Source: Flavobacteriales bacterium (lineage in GTDB: Bacteria; Bacteroidota; Bacteroidia; Flavobacteriales_D; Sanyastnellaceae). From it: DNA of 44,779 bases. Positions 8,833-17,829 of the stretch are shown here, piece by piece. The position numbers were made by a program, and so were the translations under genes. Location: positions 1-44,779 of the forward strand of contig JADHLY010000011.1 in the NCBI GenBank assembly GCA_016780385.1. Reading direction: 5' to 3'. Under the pieces are notes generated by a model, which saw only the letters and a list, made by a program, of their open reading frames with translations, searched no databases and was not told the origin of the DNA. Each line of letters begins with the position of its first letter. The stretch's first letter is position 1.

Positions 8833-9996
8833 ATGGCCTATCGCTCATTTTCCACGTCCGGATGGATCTCCACCCTGTCTGCATGGTGTCTCCTTTGTTT
8901 GTTGTCCACAGGATGCTCAGGCCCTTCCGGAGGTGTGACCGGTACCATTGAAGGTGCCGAGAACGCGGCCGTCCGGCTCTCGGTATTGGGACAGCGTGGT
9001 TTCGAGGACATCGATACCGTCATCGCGGACGCGCAAGGCGCCTTCCACATTGAGGCAGCAGCCTTTCAGGACCTCGCTTTGGACATCTACAAGGTCAATG
9101 TGGACGACAGCCACTTCTTCATCTTGGCCGACTCCCTGTCCTCCTTGAACGTCAAGGGCGCCATGCCGGACGAACCCGGTTTGATCACGACCCTTGCGGT
9201 CACCGGGGATGAATGGACGGCGGGGTTCACCGACTTCCTCTCGGGAATGACGGCCAGACAAGACTCCATGGCCGCCGCCAAGGTGCTGGTCAACAGCGGC
9301 ACCACGACAGAAGAAAAAATCCAGGCCAAGCGCGATTACGAAGCCCTCCAAGAGCGGCTGACGGGTTTTGTCCGCAACACCATCCGCGACCATAAGAATG
9401 ACCCCATTGGCCTGATGGCCTTGGAGCACATCAACATGACCGCTGAACGCGCCCTCGCCCAGCAGGTCATCGACAGCACCCGCACCTTGATGGGCCACAG
9501 CATGGCCCACCGCACGCTCTCGCAGCGCGTCACCAAACAGCGCAAGCCCCGACAGACCAACCAGCGCAACGCCCAGATCAAGCCGGGCATGGCCATGCCA
9601 GACATCACCCTCCAAGACCCGGATGGCCAATCGCGCTCGCTCTCCGACCTCAGGGGAAAGGTCGTGCTGGTCGATTTCTGGGCAAGCTGGTGTGGGCCTT
9701 GCCGCCGCGAGAATCCCAACGTGGTGCGCGCATGGAATGAATACAACAGCCGTGGCTTCGAAGTATTCAGCATTTCGCTGGACAAGGATGTGTCCAAGTG
9801 GAAGCGTGCCATCGAACAAGACGGACTCATCTGGCCCTATCACATCAGCGACCTCCGTGGATGGAACAGCGTCGCTTCTGCGCAGTACGGCATCAGCAGT
9901 ATTCCCCACGCGATCCTCATCGACAAGGACGGCACAGTGGTCGCCACGCACCTTCGCGGCAACCAGCTCGAAACCGAACTTGAAAAGCTCCTCTGA
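8833..9996 (+). CDS. TlpA-like thioredoxin-domain lipoprotein
   Basis: A 387-residue lipoprotein; the lipobox LSTGC puts the lipidated Cys at 28. Residues about 35-130 form a beta-rich domain like the DUF4369 domain often fused to Bacteroidota thioredoxins (GTIEGAENAAVRLSV). A helical linker of about 110 residues follows. From about 250 comes an AhpC/TSA-thioredoxin domain with the redox pair in WCGPC (Cys287, Cys290), a cis-Pro segment (SSIPHAILID) and a C-terminal helix. It is expected to act as a periplasmic thiol-disulfide reductase. It lies between lpxK and lpxH with gaps of 3 and 11 bp. Confidence 0.92.
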   Translation: MAYRSFSTSGWISTLSAWCLLCLLSTGCSGPSGGVTGTIEGAENAAVRLSVLGQRGFEDIDTVIADAQGAFHIEAAAFQDLALDIYKVNVDDSHFFILADSLSSLNVKGAMPDEPGLITTLAVTGDEWTAGFTDFLSGMTARQDSMAAAKVLVNSGTTTEEKIQAKRDYEALQERLTGFVRNTIRDHKNDPIGLMALEHINMTAERALAQQVIDSTRTLMGHSMAHRTLSQRVTKQRKPRQTNQRNAQIKPGMAMPDITLQDPDGQSRSLSDLRGKVVLVDFWASWCGPCRRENPNVVRAWNEYNSRGFEVFSISLDKDVSKWKRAIEQDGLIWPYHISDLRGWNSVASAQYGISSIPHAILIDKDGTVVATHLRGNQLETELEKLL

Positions 9997-10007
9997 GCGT
10001 TCACCCC

Positions 10008-10760
10008 TTGGCCCTTCATTTCGCCTCCGACCTCCATTTGGGTGCCCCTGACGCGGCATCTTCCCGAGAGCGGGAACAGGTTTTTCTGCGTTGGCTGGAA
10101 GAGGTGGGCAGTCAGGGGGATGCCCTGCACTTGGTCGGTGACCTCATCGACTTTTGGTTCGAGTGGCGCCATGTGGTGCCCAAAGGAGCCGTGCGGCTCC
10201 TCGGCAAAATCGCAGAACTGGTGGATGGTGGCCTCGAGGTGCATTGGCACCTGGGGAACCACGACATGTGGACCAAGGGCTACCTCGCCGACGAATTGGG
10301 CGTCTTGGTGCACGCAGACCCCATTGATGTCCAGTATGCCGGCAAGCGTTACCTGGTAGGGCACGGCGATGGGCTCGGACCCGGCGACCGCAAATACAAG
10401 GCACTCAAGCGGCTTTTCAGGCATCCTGCTGCCCGTTGGGCCTTCGCAAGGGTTCATCCTGACACCGCCTTCCAAATAGGCGCCAGAATGAGCCGGGACA
10501 GCCGCGCCGCAGGTGCAGAAGAAGAAGCGCGCTTTGATGGCCCAGAGGGCGAATGGCTGTTGCACCATTGCCGCTCAGTGCTGGCAAAGGAGGATTATGA
10601 TGGCTTCATATTTGGTCACCGGCACCTCCCCTTGGACCTCGAAGTCACCACTCCGGAGGAAAAGCGCACCGCACGCTACTTGAATTGTGGGGATTGGCTG
10701 CGCCACCGCAGCTATGTGACGCTCGACGAAGAAGGGCCTCACCTCCGCTATTGGAAGTGA
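10008..10760 (+). CDS. lpxH: UDP-2,3-diacylglucosamine diphosphatase (LpxH type)
   Basis: A 250-residue calcineurin-like phosphoesterase predicted to hydrolyse UDP-2,3-diacylglucosamine to lipid X, an earlier step of the pathway that also uses LpxK. The metal motifs are in order: DLH (Asp8, His10), GDLIDFW (Asp45), GNHD (Asn84, His85), GHGD (His119) and GHRH (His204, His206). The FWFEWR segment after the second motif is typical of LpxH-like enzymes. No ATG is available in frame; TTG at 10008 is the only start that leaves the N-terminal strand (ALHFASDLHLG) intact, so a TTG start is inferred. The stop is followed by a GC-rich hairpin. Confidence 0.9.
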   Translation: MALHFASDLHLGAPDAASSREREQVFLRWLEEVGSQGDALHLVGDLIDFWFEWRHVVPKGAVRLLGKIAELVDGGLEVHWHLGNHDMWTKGYLADELGVLVHADPIDVQYAGKRYLVGHGDGLGPGDRKYKALKRLFRHPAARWAFARVHPDTAFQIGARMSRDSRAAGAEEEARFDGPEGEWLLHHCRSVLAKEDYDGFIFGHRHLPLDLEVTTPEEKRTARYLNCGDWLRHRSYVTLDEEGPHLRYWK

Positions 10761-10773
10761 CCCCAAAGCAACA

Positions 10774-10811
10774 CCGCCGCAATCCCAAAGGACGCGGCGG
10801 CGCTTTCTTAA
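10774..10811. terminator. GC-rich hairpin between convergent genes
   Basis: Seven-base perfect stem (10774-10780 with 10794-10800) in the 66-bp gap between lpxH (plus) and the large cargo gene (minus). The T-tract is weak on both strands (CTTTCTTA on plus), so termination efficiency is uncertain. Confidence 0.5.
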
Positions 10812-10826
10812 GAATGTGACCGAGGA

Positions 10827-13800
10827 TCAGTGGACAATCACGCGGACGCTCTCCGTGTGTGTCCCTTCCTCTGCTGTGACGATGTACAGACCAGGAGCGA
10901 GATCGCCCACCGAAACTTGTACCTGACCGCCTGCCGTCGCTTGAGGAGACACCGTGCGCACAGGACGACCGTTCAGGTCATACAACCGCAACACAGGCTG
11001 GTGCCATCCTTGGCCAAGCTTGACCGTGACGTTCTCCTCCGTGGCAGGGTTGGGGTATACCAGCAAATTGCGCTGGTCAACCGCCTCTGCAAATGGCTCA
11101 TCCTCCGTTCCGAGGTACGTATCGCTGCGGAAAACACCGCGTCCGTGCGTACCGGCGTAAATGGCGCCATTGTTCGTGACCTCAGACCACTCCATGGGCA
11201 TGTGCCATTGCTGCTCCATAGAGAACACAGGGCTGGCCACGCCGTCGGCGGTGGACACCATACCGAGGTTCTCCACCGTCCAGTTGGCACCGCCATCAAT
11301 GGTTTGCCACACACCGTGCTCAGTGCCCACGAGGATGGTATTTCCGGTCGGGTCGCTTTGGTCGATGACCGCATCATACACGGGCATCTTGCTCAAATCA
11401 TTGTTGCTGGCGAACCAGATGTTGGACCAAGAAGGATTATCATCGAGTGCATTGAAGGTCTCTTGAACCTTACCGCCACTCACGTTGCCGTAGCCACCCA
11501 CCGTGGCCACCACGTGATTGGGATCATTGGGATCAACCGCTACGCCGGTCACCACAGCGCCGGTCGCCATGATTTGGGTGCGGGTGACACCTTCCGGCAC
11601 ATCACAGGAACCATCGTGGTCCCACACGTTGTTGAGGCCACTGAATCGGTAGATTTTGGCATCCCATCCTGAAACGAAGATGTGGTTGCCTGCTTCAGGG
11701 TGGTCTCCTTTGGCAAACTCGATGCTCTTGGTGCCGGACCCCGAGGGGGCATTGCCCAAGAAGAACCAGCGTGGCTGGGCATTGAAGTTCAATCCGTTGC
11801 GCGTCATCCACACGCCGTTGCCTCCATTGAAACCAATGACTGTCATGGATACGTAGGGATCCTTAACGTCAATCACCTCGTGCACATCGTACAATGTGTC
11901 GGCTGCATAAATCCAAGTGGTATCGCACACCGTGACCAAAGAGGTGTCACCGTCTTCAATCACCTCTACATCGTCGCAGTCATAGAGCACGCTCAATTCC
12001 TGGTCGTCGAGCCAAGGATACTCCGTGTTCTCCACGGGGCCCGTTTCGGACACAATTTCCGGACGGACCAAGACATCCCAATAGCGCAGGGGCGCCTCGA
12101 GGGTGTATTCGAATGGGCGGTTCAAATTGGCCGTCTCCATGGTGAATGTGCTGTCCTCAATGGTCTCGTCATATGGGTTGATGAGGGGGACAGTCATGCC
12201 GCTGTTCTCATCATTGAAATCCTCGTAAAGGTTCATGCACGTGTAGAAACCGCCGATGCTGCCATCATCGTCGAGCAAGTCCACCAGGCAGTTGTCATAG
12301 AACGAGCCCGCCTGTGTGAAGGGTGCTCCTGACACGTAAAAGCCACGGCCAAGACTGCCGTTCTGCGAGGTGGCGAAGAAAGGCTTGCCTTCCTGCAAAC
12401 CAGTCGCCTGTGACATGGCGCAGTCAAAGCCGTCACCACCATAGACATCTGCGGCGTCCATGTCATTGAAGAAGCTTCCGTCTCCAGGAATCAGTGATGT
12501 GCCGTTGTCTTGTGAGCCTCCAATGACTTCGCTGGTCGGACCGTGGGCGATGCCGTAGAATTGGGTCAACTGCAAGCCGCGGTTGCAAGCGGTGTAAGTC
12601 GTGCCGCCGTTCTCACTGCGGAAGATGCCGCCGTCGCCTGCGATGTACATCGTACCGCCCGGCGTGAAGATGATCTCATGCACGTCGGCATGCACATAGA
12701 AAGGGCTGGCAGCTCCGCCGCCCATGGAGGCAGCCTGCTCGGCCTGGTATGAGGGTCCGCACTTCCAAAGTGCCTGTCCGCCTACGAAGGCCAATCCAGG
12801 CTCTCCTTTCTTGACGCCCAAAGCGAGGTCGTAGCGCGCTTGGTTGTTGGTGGGGCAAATGTCATAGCCTTCTACACCTGAGGGCCAAATCTCGTCCCAG
12901 GTAACGCCGCCGTCGGCACTGTGGAACACACCACCAAATTGGCTACCGGAAGTCGCCAACAAGGCATAGGCCTGCTGTGTATCGTCGGGACTGATGGCCA
13001 CGCGGCACCGTCCGAATCCCTGCGTGATAGCGGGGTCGTTCGGGCTGCCGGACACCGTCGTGACCGTTTCGAAATCAGCGCTTCGGTACACACGGCCGTT
13101 GGACGTGCTGAGCAGCATGTAGCTACCGTCTTCTGCGATTTCAATGTCTTGAACGGAAACCGTTCCCGCGATGCCAGAAATAACGTTCTCGGTAACATCG
13201 CCGTTTTCGATGTAGCCAATGCCCTGAATGCCACCGTACCAGACCCGGGAAGGGACGTTGGGGTCAGCCACGAGGGCGTCCGTTGCACTCCAATCTCCAC
13301 CATCGAACAATCCGGGATCGGTACCATCAACTCGGGTCCAGCTTTCGCCCATGTCAGTAGAGCGATAGATGCCGTCGCCGCGGAAGCCAGAACCTCCGAC
13401 ACCACTAACGCCGTCGAATTGTGTGCCTGTTCCCACATACAGATCACCGTTTCCGGCCATCGCAATGGACCCCACCATGGCAGCGGGGAAACTGGAAACG
13501 CGCTCCCAATTGTCTCCCTTGTTCCAAGAGCGCCAGAGTCCTCCACTGACACCACCGGTGAACAGCTGAAACTCATTGACAGCGAGGATGCAACGGGTGC
13601 GACCACCCACATTGTCTGGGCCCATGGGGTTCCAGTAATGGGAGGAAGATGAGCGGTTTGCAGCTTGTGCTGCGGCCACTTGGCGCGTGCGCTCTCCGAT
13701 TTGACGCAACCCTTCGTGGTTCATTTCACCGGTCTCGATATCGGCCCTCAAAGCCAACATCACTTCCTCCATGCCGGAGGCATCGGCTACGGGAGCCTCT

Positions 13801-13910
13801 GATTGCAAGGAACGGGGAGCGTAATCTGCGGTGACAGCAGTGTTGCTCTTCAAGAAAGCCAAGGCGCACAGGCTGATGGCAATGGTGGACAGGAAGACGG
13901 TATTCTTCAT
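10827..13910 (-). CDS. secreted BNR/sortilin-like propeller protein, T9SS type A cargo
   Basis: A 1027-residue secreted protein. Residues 1-26 are a signal peptide. From about residue 90 the chain is made of BNR/Asp-box-like propeller repeats of the sortilin/VPS10 kind: GGVSGGLWRSWNKGDNWE, GIYRSTDMGESW, GVFHSADGGVTWDEIW, GIFRSENGGTTY, GVWQTIDGGANW and GVFRSDTY. A non-repeat segment of about 180 residues with paired cysteines interrupts the propeller near 520-700. The last 80 residues (LLVYPNPATEENVTVKL, then LYDLNGRPV, then LAPGLYIVTAEEG) are a Por-type (type A) T9SS sorting domain, so export through T9SS and surface attachment or release are expected. No catalytic residues are identifiable. 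It is a single gene, convergent with lpxH. Confidence 0.9.
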   Translation of the reverse strand: MKNTVFLSTIAISLCALAFLKSNTAVTADYAPRSLQSEAPVADASGMEEVMLALRADIETGEMNHEGLRQIGERTRQVAAAQAANRSSSSHYWNPMGPDNVGGRTRCILAVNEFQLFTGGVSGGLWRSWNKGDNWERVSSFPAAMVGSIAMAGNGDLYVGTGTQFDGVSGVGGSGFRGDGIYRSTDMGESWTRVDGTDPGLFDGGDWSATDALVADPNVPSRVWYGGIQGIGYIENGDVTENVISGIAGTVSVQDIEIAEDGSYMLLSTSNGRVYRSADFETVTTVSGSPNDPAITQGFGRCRVAISPDDTQQAYALLATSGSQFGGVFHSADGGVTWDEIWPSGVEGYDICPTNNQARYDLALGVKKGEPGLAFVGGQALWKCGPSYQAEQAASMGGGAASPFYVHADVHEIIFTPGGTMYIAGDGGIFRSENGGTTYTACNRGLQLTQFYGIAHGPTSEVIGGSQDNGTSLIPGDGSFFNDMDAADVYGGDGFDCAMSQATGLQEGKPFFATSQNGSLGRGFYVSGAPFTQAGSFYDNCLVDLLDDDGSIGGFYTCMNLYEDFNDENSGMTVPLINPYDETIEDSTFTMETANLNRPFEYTLEAPLRYWDVLVRPEIVSETGPVENTEYPWLDDQELSVLYDCDDVEVIEDGDTSLVTVCDTTWIYAADTLYDVHEVIDVKDPYVSMTVIGFNGGNGVWMTRNGLNFNAQPRWFFLGNAPSGSGTKSIEFAKGDHPEAGNHIFVSGWDAKIYRFSGLNNVWDHDGSCDVPEGVTRTQIMATGAVVTGVAVDPNDPNHVVATVGGYGNVSGGKVQETFNALDDNPSWSNIWFASNNDLSKMPVYDAVIDQSDPTGNTILVGTEHGVWQTIDGGANWTVENLGMVSTADGVASPVFSMEQQWHMPMEWSEVTNNGAIYAGTHGRGVFRSDTYLGTEDEPFAEAVDQRNLLVYPNPATEENVTVKLGQGWHQPVLRLYDLNGRPVRTVSPQATAGGQVQVSVGDLAPGLYIVTAEEGTHTESVRVIVH

Positions 13911-14032
13911 TGTGGATCAGTTCGCTTTGAAACGAAGGGGGAATTTAAGACAGGAACACCAGCTGGACCGAATGGGTTCGACGACCGGGCCCATGCGGGG
14001 CCGAAAAGGGCATGAAACCCCAGAAAATACGC

Positions 14033-14917
14033 TCAGATAACGTGCTTCTCGGCGTGGTAACTGGAACGCACCAAGGGGCCGCTCTCGACAAACATGAAGC
14101 CCATTTTTAGGCCTTTCTCCCTGAGCATGGCAAAAACATCGGGATGCACAAACTCGGCCACGGGGAGGTGCTTTGGGGTCGGCTGCAGGTATTGGCCCAA
14201 GGTCAGAACCTGACAATCCACTGACCGCAAATCTTCCATGGTCTCCAGCACCTCCTGTACCGTTTCGCCCAGCCCCAGCATCACGCCACTCTTGGTGCGA
14301 ATACCCGCCTTGCGCAACCTCATCAGCACCTCCAAACTGCGGTCATACTTGGCCTGGATGCGCACTTGTTTCGTGAGCCTGCGCACCGTTTCGAGGTTGT
14401 GAGACACCACCTCCGGCGCCACATTGATGATCTTCTGCAGATTTTCCCACTTGCCCGCAAAATCCGGGATCAGGGTTTCCATGGTCGTTCCCGGGCTCTG
14501 TTGGCGAATCGCCCGCACCGTTTGGGCCCAAATCTCAGCCCCACCGTCGCTCAAGTCGTCGCGGTCCACAGAGGTGATCACGGCATGCTTCACCTCCATC
14601 AGCTTGACGCTGTTGGCTACACGGCCAGGCTCGAAGGGGTCGACCTCATCCGGTCTGCCCGTCGAGACGTTGCAAAAGCCGCAGGAGCGGGTGCACACGT
14701 TGCCGAGGATCATAAACGTCGCCGTGCCTTCGCCCCAGCACTCCCCCATGTTGGGGCAGTTTCCGCTTTCGCAGATGGTGTGCAGCTTGTGCTCACTCAC
14801 GAGGCCGCGCACTTTTCGGTAGGCTTCACCTGTGGGAAGCTTGACTTTGAGCCATGGCGGTTTGGTGCGGCGCTTGGGCTGCTCGGAACCTGAGGGGTTG
14901 GGGGTCGCCTGGGTCAT
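14033..14917 (-). CDS. lipA: lipoyl synthase
   Basis: A 294-residue radical-SAM enzyme that inserts two sulfurs into protein-bound octanoyl chains to make lipoate. Both Fe-S cluster motifs are intact: the auxiliary cluster C-x4-C-x5-C (Cys49, Cys54, Cys60, in [13 protein letters not shown]) and the radical-SAM C-x3-C-x2-C (Cys75, Cys79, Cys82, in CTRSCGFC). The C-terminal RSSYHAEK contains the conserved serine that contacts the auxiliary cluster. The frame is open to 14947, but the ATG at 14917 gives a normal N-terminus and overlaps the stop of the upstream gene by 4 bp (ATGA), implying translational coupling. Confidence 0.97.
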   Translation of the reverse strand: MTQATPNPSGSEQPKRRTKPPWLKVKLPTGEAYRKVRGLVSEHKLHTICESGNCPNMGECWGEGTATFMILGNVCTRSCGFCNVSTGRPDEVDPFEPGRVANSVKLMEVKHAVITSVDRDDLSDGGAEIWAQTVRAIRQQSPGTTMETLIPDFAGKWENLQKIINVAPEVVSHNLETVRRLTKQVRIQAKYDRSLEVLMRLRKAGIRTKSGVMLGLGETVQEVLETMEDLRSVDCQVLTLGQYLQPTPKHLPVAEFVHPDVFAMLREKGLKMGFMFVESGPLVRSSYHAEKHVI

Positions 14918-15726
14918 GTCTTGAATTTCTGTCGGCCAACGGTCCAATGGGCGAACAAGGTCAGGAAAAGCCGGTCGTTCTGGCCAAACTCATCGGCCAT
15001 GATCACGATTCGGGTCGGAAACGCATCGATTTGGACCCCCACCGACAATGTTCGGAGCGATTCACTTTGCCCACCGTATTCGAAATCGACCGCGGCGCGG
15101 ACATAGCCCCCGGGGTGCGGTGTCAATTCGAGGATGCCATTGAAGACACCTGCTCGTCCATAAATGTCATCCGTTCCGTGTTCTGCCGGATCGTAGCGCT
15201 CAATGAGCAAGTAGGTGTAGGGGATCTTCGGGTATCCAATTTCCAAATAGACCGGCTTCGTGAGTCCCAATGCAAATCCAAGGGAATAGTGCCATCCTAC
15301 AGCCACACCGCCGTTGCGCAGCTTGGGCGTGGCCACTGTGCGCTGGCCCCATCCCAGCCGCATGATGTACAGGGAATTCACCTTACCAAAAACGTAGCTT
15401 CTCGCCTGATCGTACACCGGATTGAAACTCCGCACCTCCTTGGCGTGCTTCATGCTCACACCTTCTACAGACCACGTGCTCACCTTGCCCACTCCACGGT
15501 ACGCACCGCGTGCCAGCATGGCCCCCATGCCCCGGGTATGCAGGGAAATACCGGCTTCATACCGGTGAGTGAACACCGTCGTCGGGCCCTCATCAACTTC
15601 TCCAGTCCCCGTATCCAAGCCTTGGGACATGCCCCAAAGCCCCGACATCAGGCCCATGCACAGCCACGCCATGTGTCGGGCGAGACGCGCGATGCGCTGC
15701 GGGGAGGAAAAGAACTCGAGCACCAT
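14914..15726 (-). CDS. predicted outer-membrane protein, unknown function
   Basis: A 270-residue protein with an N-terminal basic stretch and a hydrophobic segment ending near GMSQG, consistent with a signal peptide (an internal Met at 19 could be the real start). The mature part has alternating hydrophobic strands rich in Gly, Tyr and Arg ([29 protein letters not shown]) and ends in a barrel-like strand ([14 protein letters not shown]). This suggests a small outer-membrane barrel. I recognise it only as a Bacteroidota-type conserved protein without a name. Its stop overlaps the lipA start. Nothing visible links it to lipoate. It is divergent from the OsmC gene, 24 bp between starts. Confidence 0.7.
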   Translation of the reverse strand: MVLEFFSSPQRIARLARHMAWLCMGLMSGLWGMSQGLDTGTGEVDEGPTTVFTHRYEAGISLHTRGMGAMLARGAYRGVGKVSTWSVEGVSMKHAKEVRSFNPVYDQARSYVFGKVNSLYIMRLGWGQRTVATPKLRNGGVAVGWHYSLGFALGLTKPVYLEIGYPKIPYTYLLIERYDPAEHGTDDIYGRAGVFNGILELTPHPGGYVRAAVDFEYGGQSESLRTLSVGVQIDAFPTRIVIMADEFGQNDRLFLTLFAHWTVGRQKFKT

Positions 15727-15750
15727 CTAATATTGCGAAATTAGCGCACG

Positions 15751-16155
15751 ATGAAGTACGCACTCACCTATCCTCAACCCCTCAGAACCCAAGCGGTTCA
15801 CGAAGGAAACCGCCAAATTCTGTTGACCGATGCTCCGACAGACAACGGAGGCCTCGGTGAAGCCTATTCTCCGACGGACCTGGTGGCGGTTGGATTGGCC
15901 AGCTGCGTGATGACCATTTTGGGATTAAGGGCCAAAAAAAGGTCCCTGGAAATCCGCGGCATGACCGCCATGGTCGAAAAACAAATGAGCCCACAACCGA
16001 GGCGCATTGCGCGCATCTCGGTGGGGCTCACTGTTGAATTGTTAGGGGGAGACGATCAAGACAGGGAATGGCTGCGCGAAGAGGCGCTGGCCTGCCCTGT
16101 AGGGTTGTCGTTGCACCCAGACCTGGCTCAGGATGTGACCATCACATTTGCCTGA
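15751..16155 (+). CDS. OsmC-family peroxide-reducing protein
   Basis: A 134-residue OsmC/Ohr-type protein. The two family cysteines are present: Cys52 in VGLASCVMT and Cys115 in ALACPVG. Members reduce organic or inorganic peroxides through these thiols. The conserved SPTDLVAVGLASC segment and the C-terminal strand (DVTITFA) give full length. The closest subgroup by appearance is the YhfA/OsmC-like one rather than Ohr. It starts 24 bp from the divergent outer-membrane gene, so the two share a small control region. Immediate neighbours give no further hint of substrate. Confidence 0.9.
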   Translation: MKYALTYPQPLRTQAVHEGNRQILLTDAPTDNGGLGEAYSPTDLVAVGLASCVMTILGLRAKKRSLEIRGMTAMVEKQMSPQPRRIARISVGLTVELLGGDDQDREWLREEALACPVGLSLHPDLAQDVTITFA

Positions 16156-16182
16156 TTCACCTGGACTGCGCAGCAATAGGGA

Positions 16183-16332
16183 TTACTCGTGATCTGGGCA
16201 CACCTCCTCTGTCGAGGGAGCGGCTTCGAATTCAACGCCGTTGTAGGCGTCACAGTACTGATAGGAGAGCGCACAACTGCTCAATCCGATGCTGAAGAGG
16301 AGGGCGAGGGCCCAGAGATTGAAATGCTTCAT
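16183..16332 (-). CDS. small 49-residue lipoprotein
   Basis: A short reading frame with a good lipoprotein signal (MKHFNLWALALLFSIGLSSC, lipidated Cys20) and a mature part of only about 30 residues. That part contains two further cysteines (Cys27, Cys45), which could form a disulfide, and an acidic tail ending in PDHE. The ATG at 16332 is chosen because it starts the signal; the frame is open 11 codons upstream. It is convergent with the OsmC gene (27 bp) and divergent from the GWxTD gene. It has no recognisable family; the signal sequence is the main support that it is real. Confidence 0.65.
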   Translation of the reverse strand: MKHFNLWALALLFSIGLSSCALSYQYCDAYNGVEFEAAPSTEEVCPDHE

Positions 16333-16350
16333 GATGGGTAGATGAAGTGA

Positions 16351-17829
16351 ATGCTTGAAAGACAATCTCCCATACGTGAGGATTTCCTACAGGGTTACGT
16401 TTTGCTGTGCCAACTTGCCGTCGCATTGAACACCGTTTCATTCACCTCCAGAAAGCAGGGTCCCCTCAAAGAGATAAGGACCGCCTGTAATGCCCACCTC
16501 GCGCGCACCACATGGTGGCTCCTCGCGGGCTTGGGCTTGGGCTTGTGCTGGGGTTTAACCGGTTGTCAATCCACCGCTACGTTGGGCTCGAATGCCCAGC
16601 AACCTTATCAATGGGAGGGCCTGTCGCATCACCCCGTCTATGCCTGGCACCGCGACCAATCCGACTCCGCCACACTCTATGTGCGCCTTCCTGCGCATGA
16701 ACCTTTGCATTTGCGGGAGCACCGGGACCAGCCCTTTCGCTTCAGCCTCCAACTCGACCTATACCTCCAGCCGCTGGATGGGGCCACCGCCGATTCCGCG
16801 GGCAGTTCGCAGATCATACCCTTGCGCTATCAGTGGACGGGTGATGCCGATCCCGAACGCACGGACATCACGGCTTCGTTTAGACTTCCACTGAACACAG
16901 GTCGTTATCGCGTCACCCAAAGTCTGACCGATCGTCACCGTGGTGCCAAGGTCAGCACCGCCACCCTCTTGGATGCGCGGTCAACCGACGCCGCCGTGCG
17001 CGCGCTGGCGTTTGACCCGGCTACGGGCACACCGGCTTGGGAGCAGACCCTGGTCTCAGGAAAAGCGGCTGCGCTGCTCATCCCCCCCGATTTGGCCGAT
17101 GCGCTGTGGAGCTATACGGCACTGCCCCCTGTAGACTCCTTTCCTAGTGCGCCTTTTTTGGACCGCACGCCCAAGGAGACACGCTTCCCTCCTGCGACAA
17201 TGGAACGCCGTCCCACACCAGCCACAGCAGCGGACATCACTCTGCCTCCGGGCGACTTCACAGGATGGGGGCTGCTGATGTGGAACGCCGAGCCTGGCAT
17301 TCACCGCTGGACGCTTTCAGGCAGTGAGCGACACATCGTCTTGCCCTCGCGGCGCCCCCACTTTCCTGCAATGCGCGATGTCCAAGAGATGATCCGGGCC
17401 ACACGCTACATCGCGACGCGCGATGAATACCGGACCATGCGGGAGGCGCGAGATCCCAAGCGCGCCCTTGATGCCTTCTGGCTTCAGTTCGCCGCCAAGC
17501 CGGAAGATGCGCGTTCCTTGATTCGCGAGTATTACAGCCGTGTGCTGGAAGCCAATGTCCACTTCGCCGGCCTGCGCGAAGGATGGTGCACGGACCGCGG
17601 CATGGTCTACATCATCTTCGGCCACCCAGACCGGTCGCGGATGGACCGCTATGGCGAGACGTGGATTTATGGAGAAGAGGGGGACATCAACGCCCTCATT
17701 TTCCGGTTTACGCGCCGCGATGCTGCGGACGACTTCAATGTCTTCGACCTTGAACGCTACCCCGGGTTCCGCAGTCCTTGGGAGGCCATGGTATCAAGCT
17801 GGAGAAGAGGTAAAATCAGAAAGAGATGA
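16351..17829 (+). CDS. GWxTD-domain lipoprotein
   Basis: An envelope protein of up to 492 residues. The hydrophobic stretch WWLLAGLGLGLCWGLTGC ends in a lipobox (LTGC), so it is probably a lipoprotein. The middle is beta-rich. The C-terminal domain (about 345-485) contains the name-giving motif as GWCTD (residues 411-415), followed by RGMVYIIFGHPD and ETWIYGE, which are diagnostic of the GWxTD family of Bacteroidota and relatives; its function is unknown. The start is uncertain: the ATG at 16351 leaves a 47-residue n-region and lies only 18 bp from the divergent small lipoprotein gene, whereas TTG at 16426 would shorten it by 25 residues. The stop overlaps rlmB by 4 bp (ATGA). Confidence 0.85.
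   Translation: MLERQSPIREDFLQGYVLLCQLAVALNTVSFTSRKQGPLKEIRTACNAHLARTTWWLLAGLGLGLCWGLTGCQSTATLGSNAQQPYQWEGLSHHPVYAWHRDQSDSATLYVRLPAHEPLHLREHRDQPFRFSLQLDLYLQPLDGATADSAGSSQIIPLRYQWTGDADPERTDITASFRLPLNTGRYRVTQSLTDRHRGAKVSTATLLDARSTDAAVRALAFDPATGTPAWEQTLVSGKAAALLIPPDLADALWSYTALPPVDSFPSAPFLDRTPKETRFPPATMERRPTPATAADITLPPGDFTGWGLLMWNAEPGIHRWTLSGSERHIVLPSRRPHFPAMRDVQEMIRATRYIATRDEYRTMREARDPKRALDAFWLQFAAKPEDARSLIREYYSRVLEANVHFAGLREGWCTDRGMVYIIFGHPDRSRMDRYGETWIYGEEGDINALIFRFTRRDAADDFNVFDLERYPGFRSPWEAMVSSWRRGKIRKR

Noticed and set aside
8917-10059. Minus-strand open frame of about 380 codons opposite the TlpA-like gene
   Set aside because: No signal, domain or start context; the plus strand has an intact lipobox, WCGPC and operon spacing.
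13911-14032. Promoter or terminator in the gap between the BNR-type cargo gene and lipA
   Set aside because: A 5-bp GC stem near 13990 has no T-tract, and no TAnnTTTG box with a spaced TTG could be found, so nothing is claimed here.
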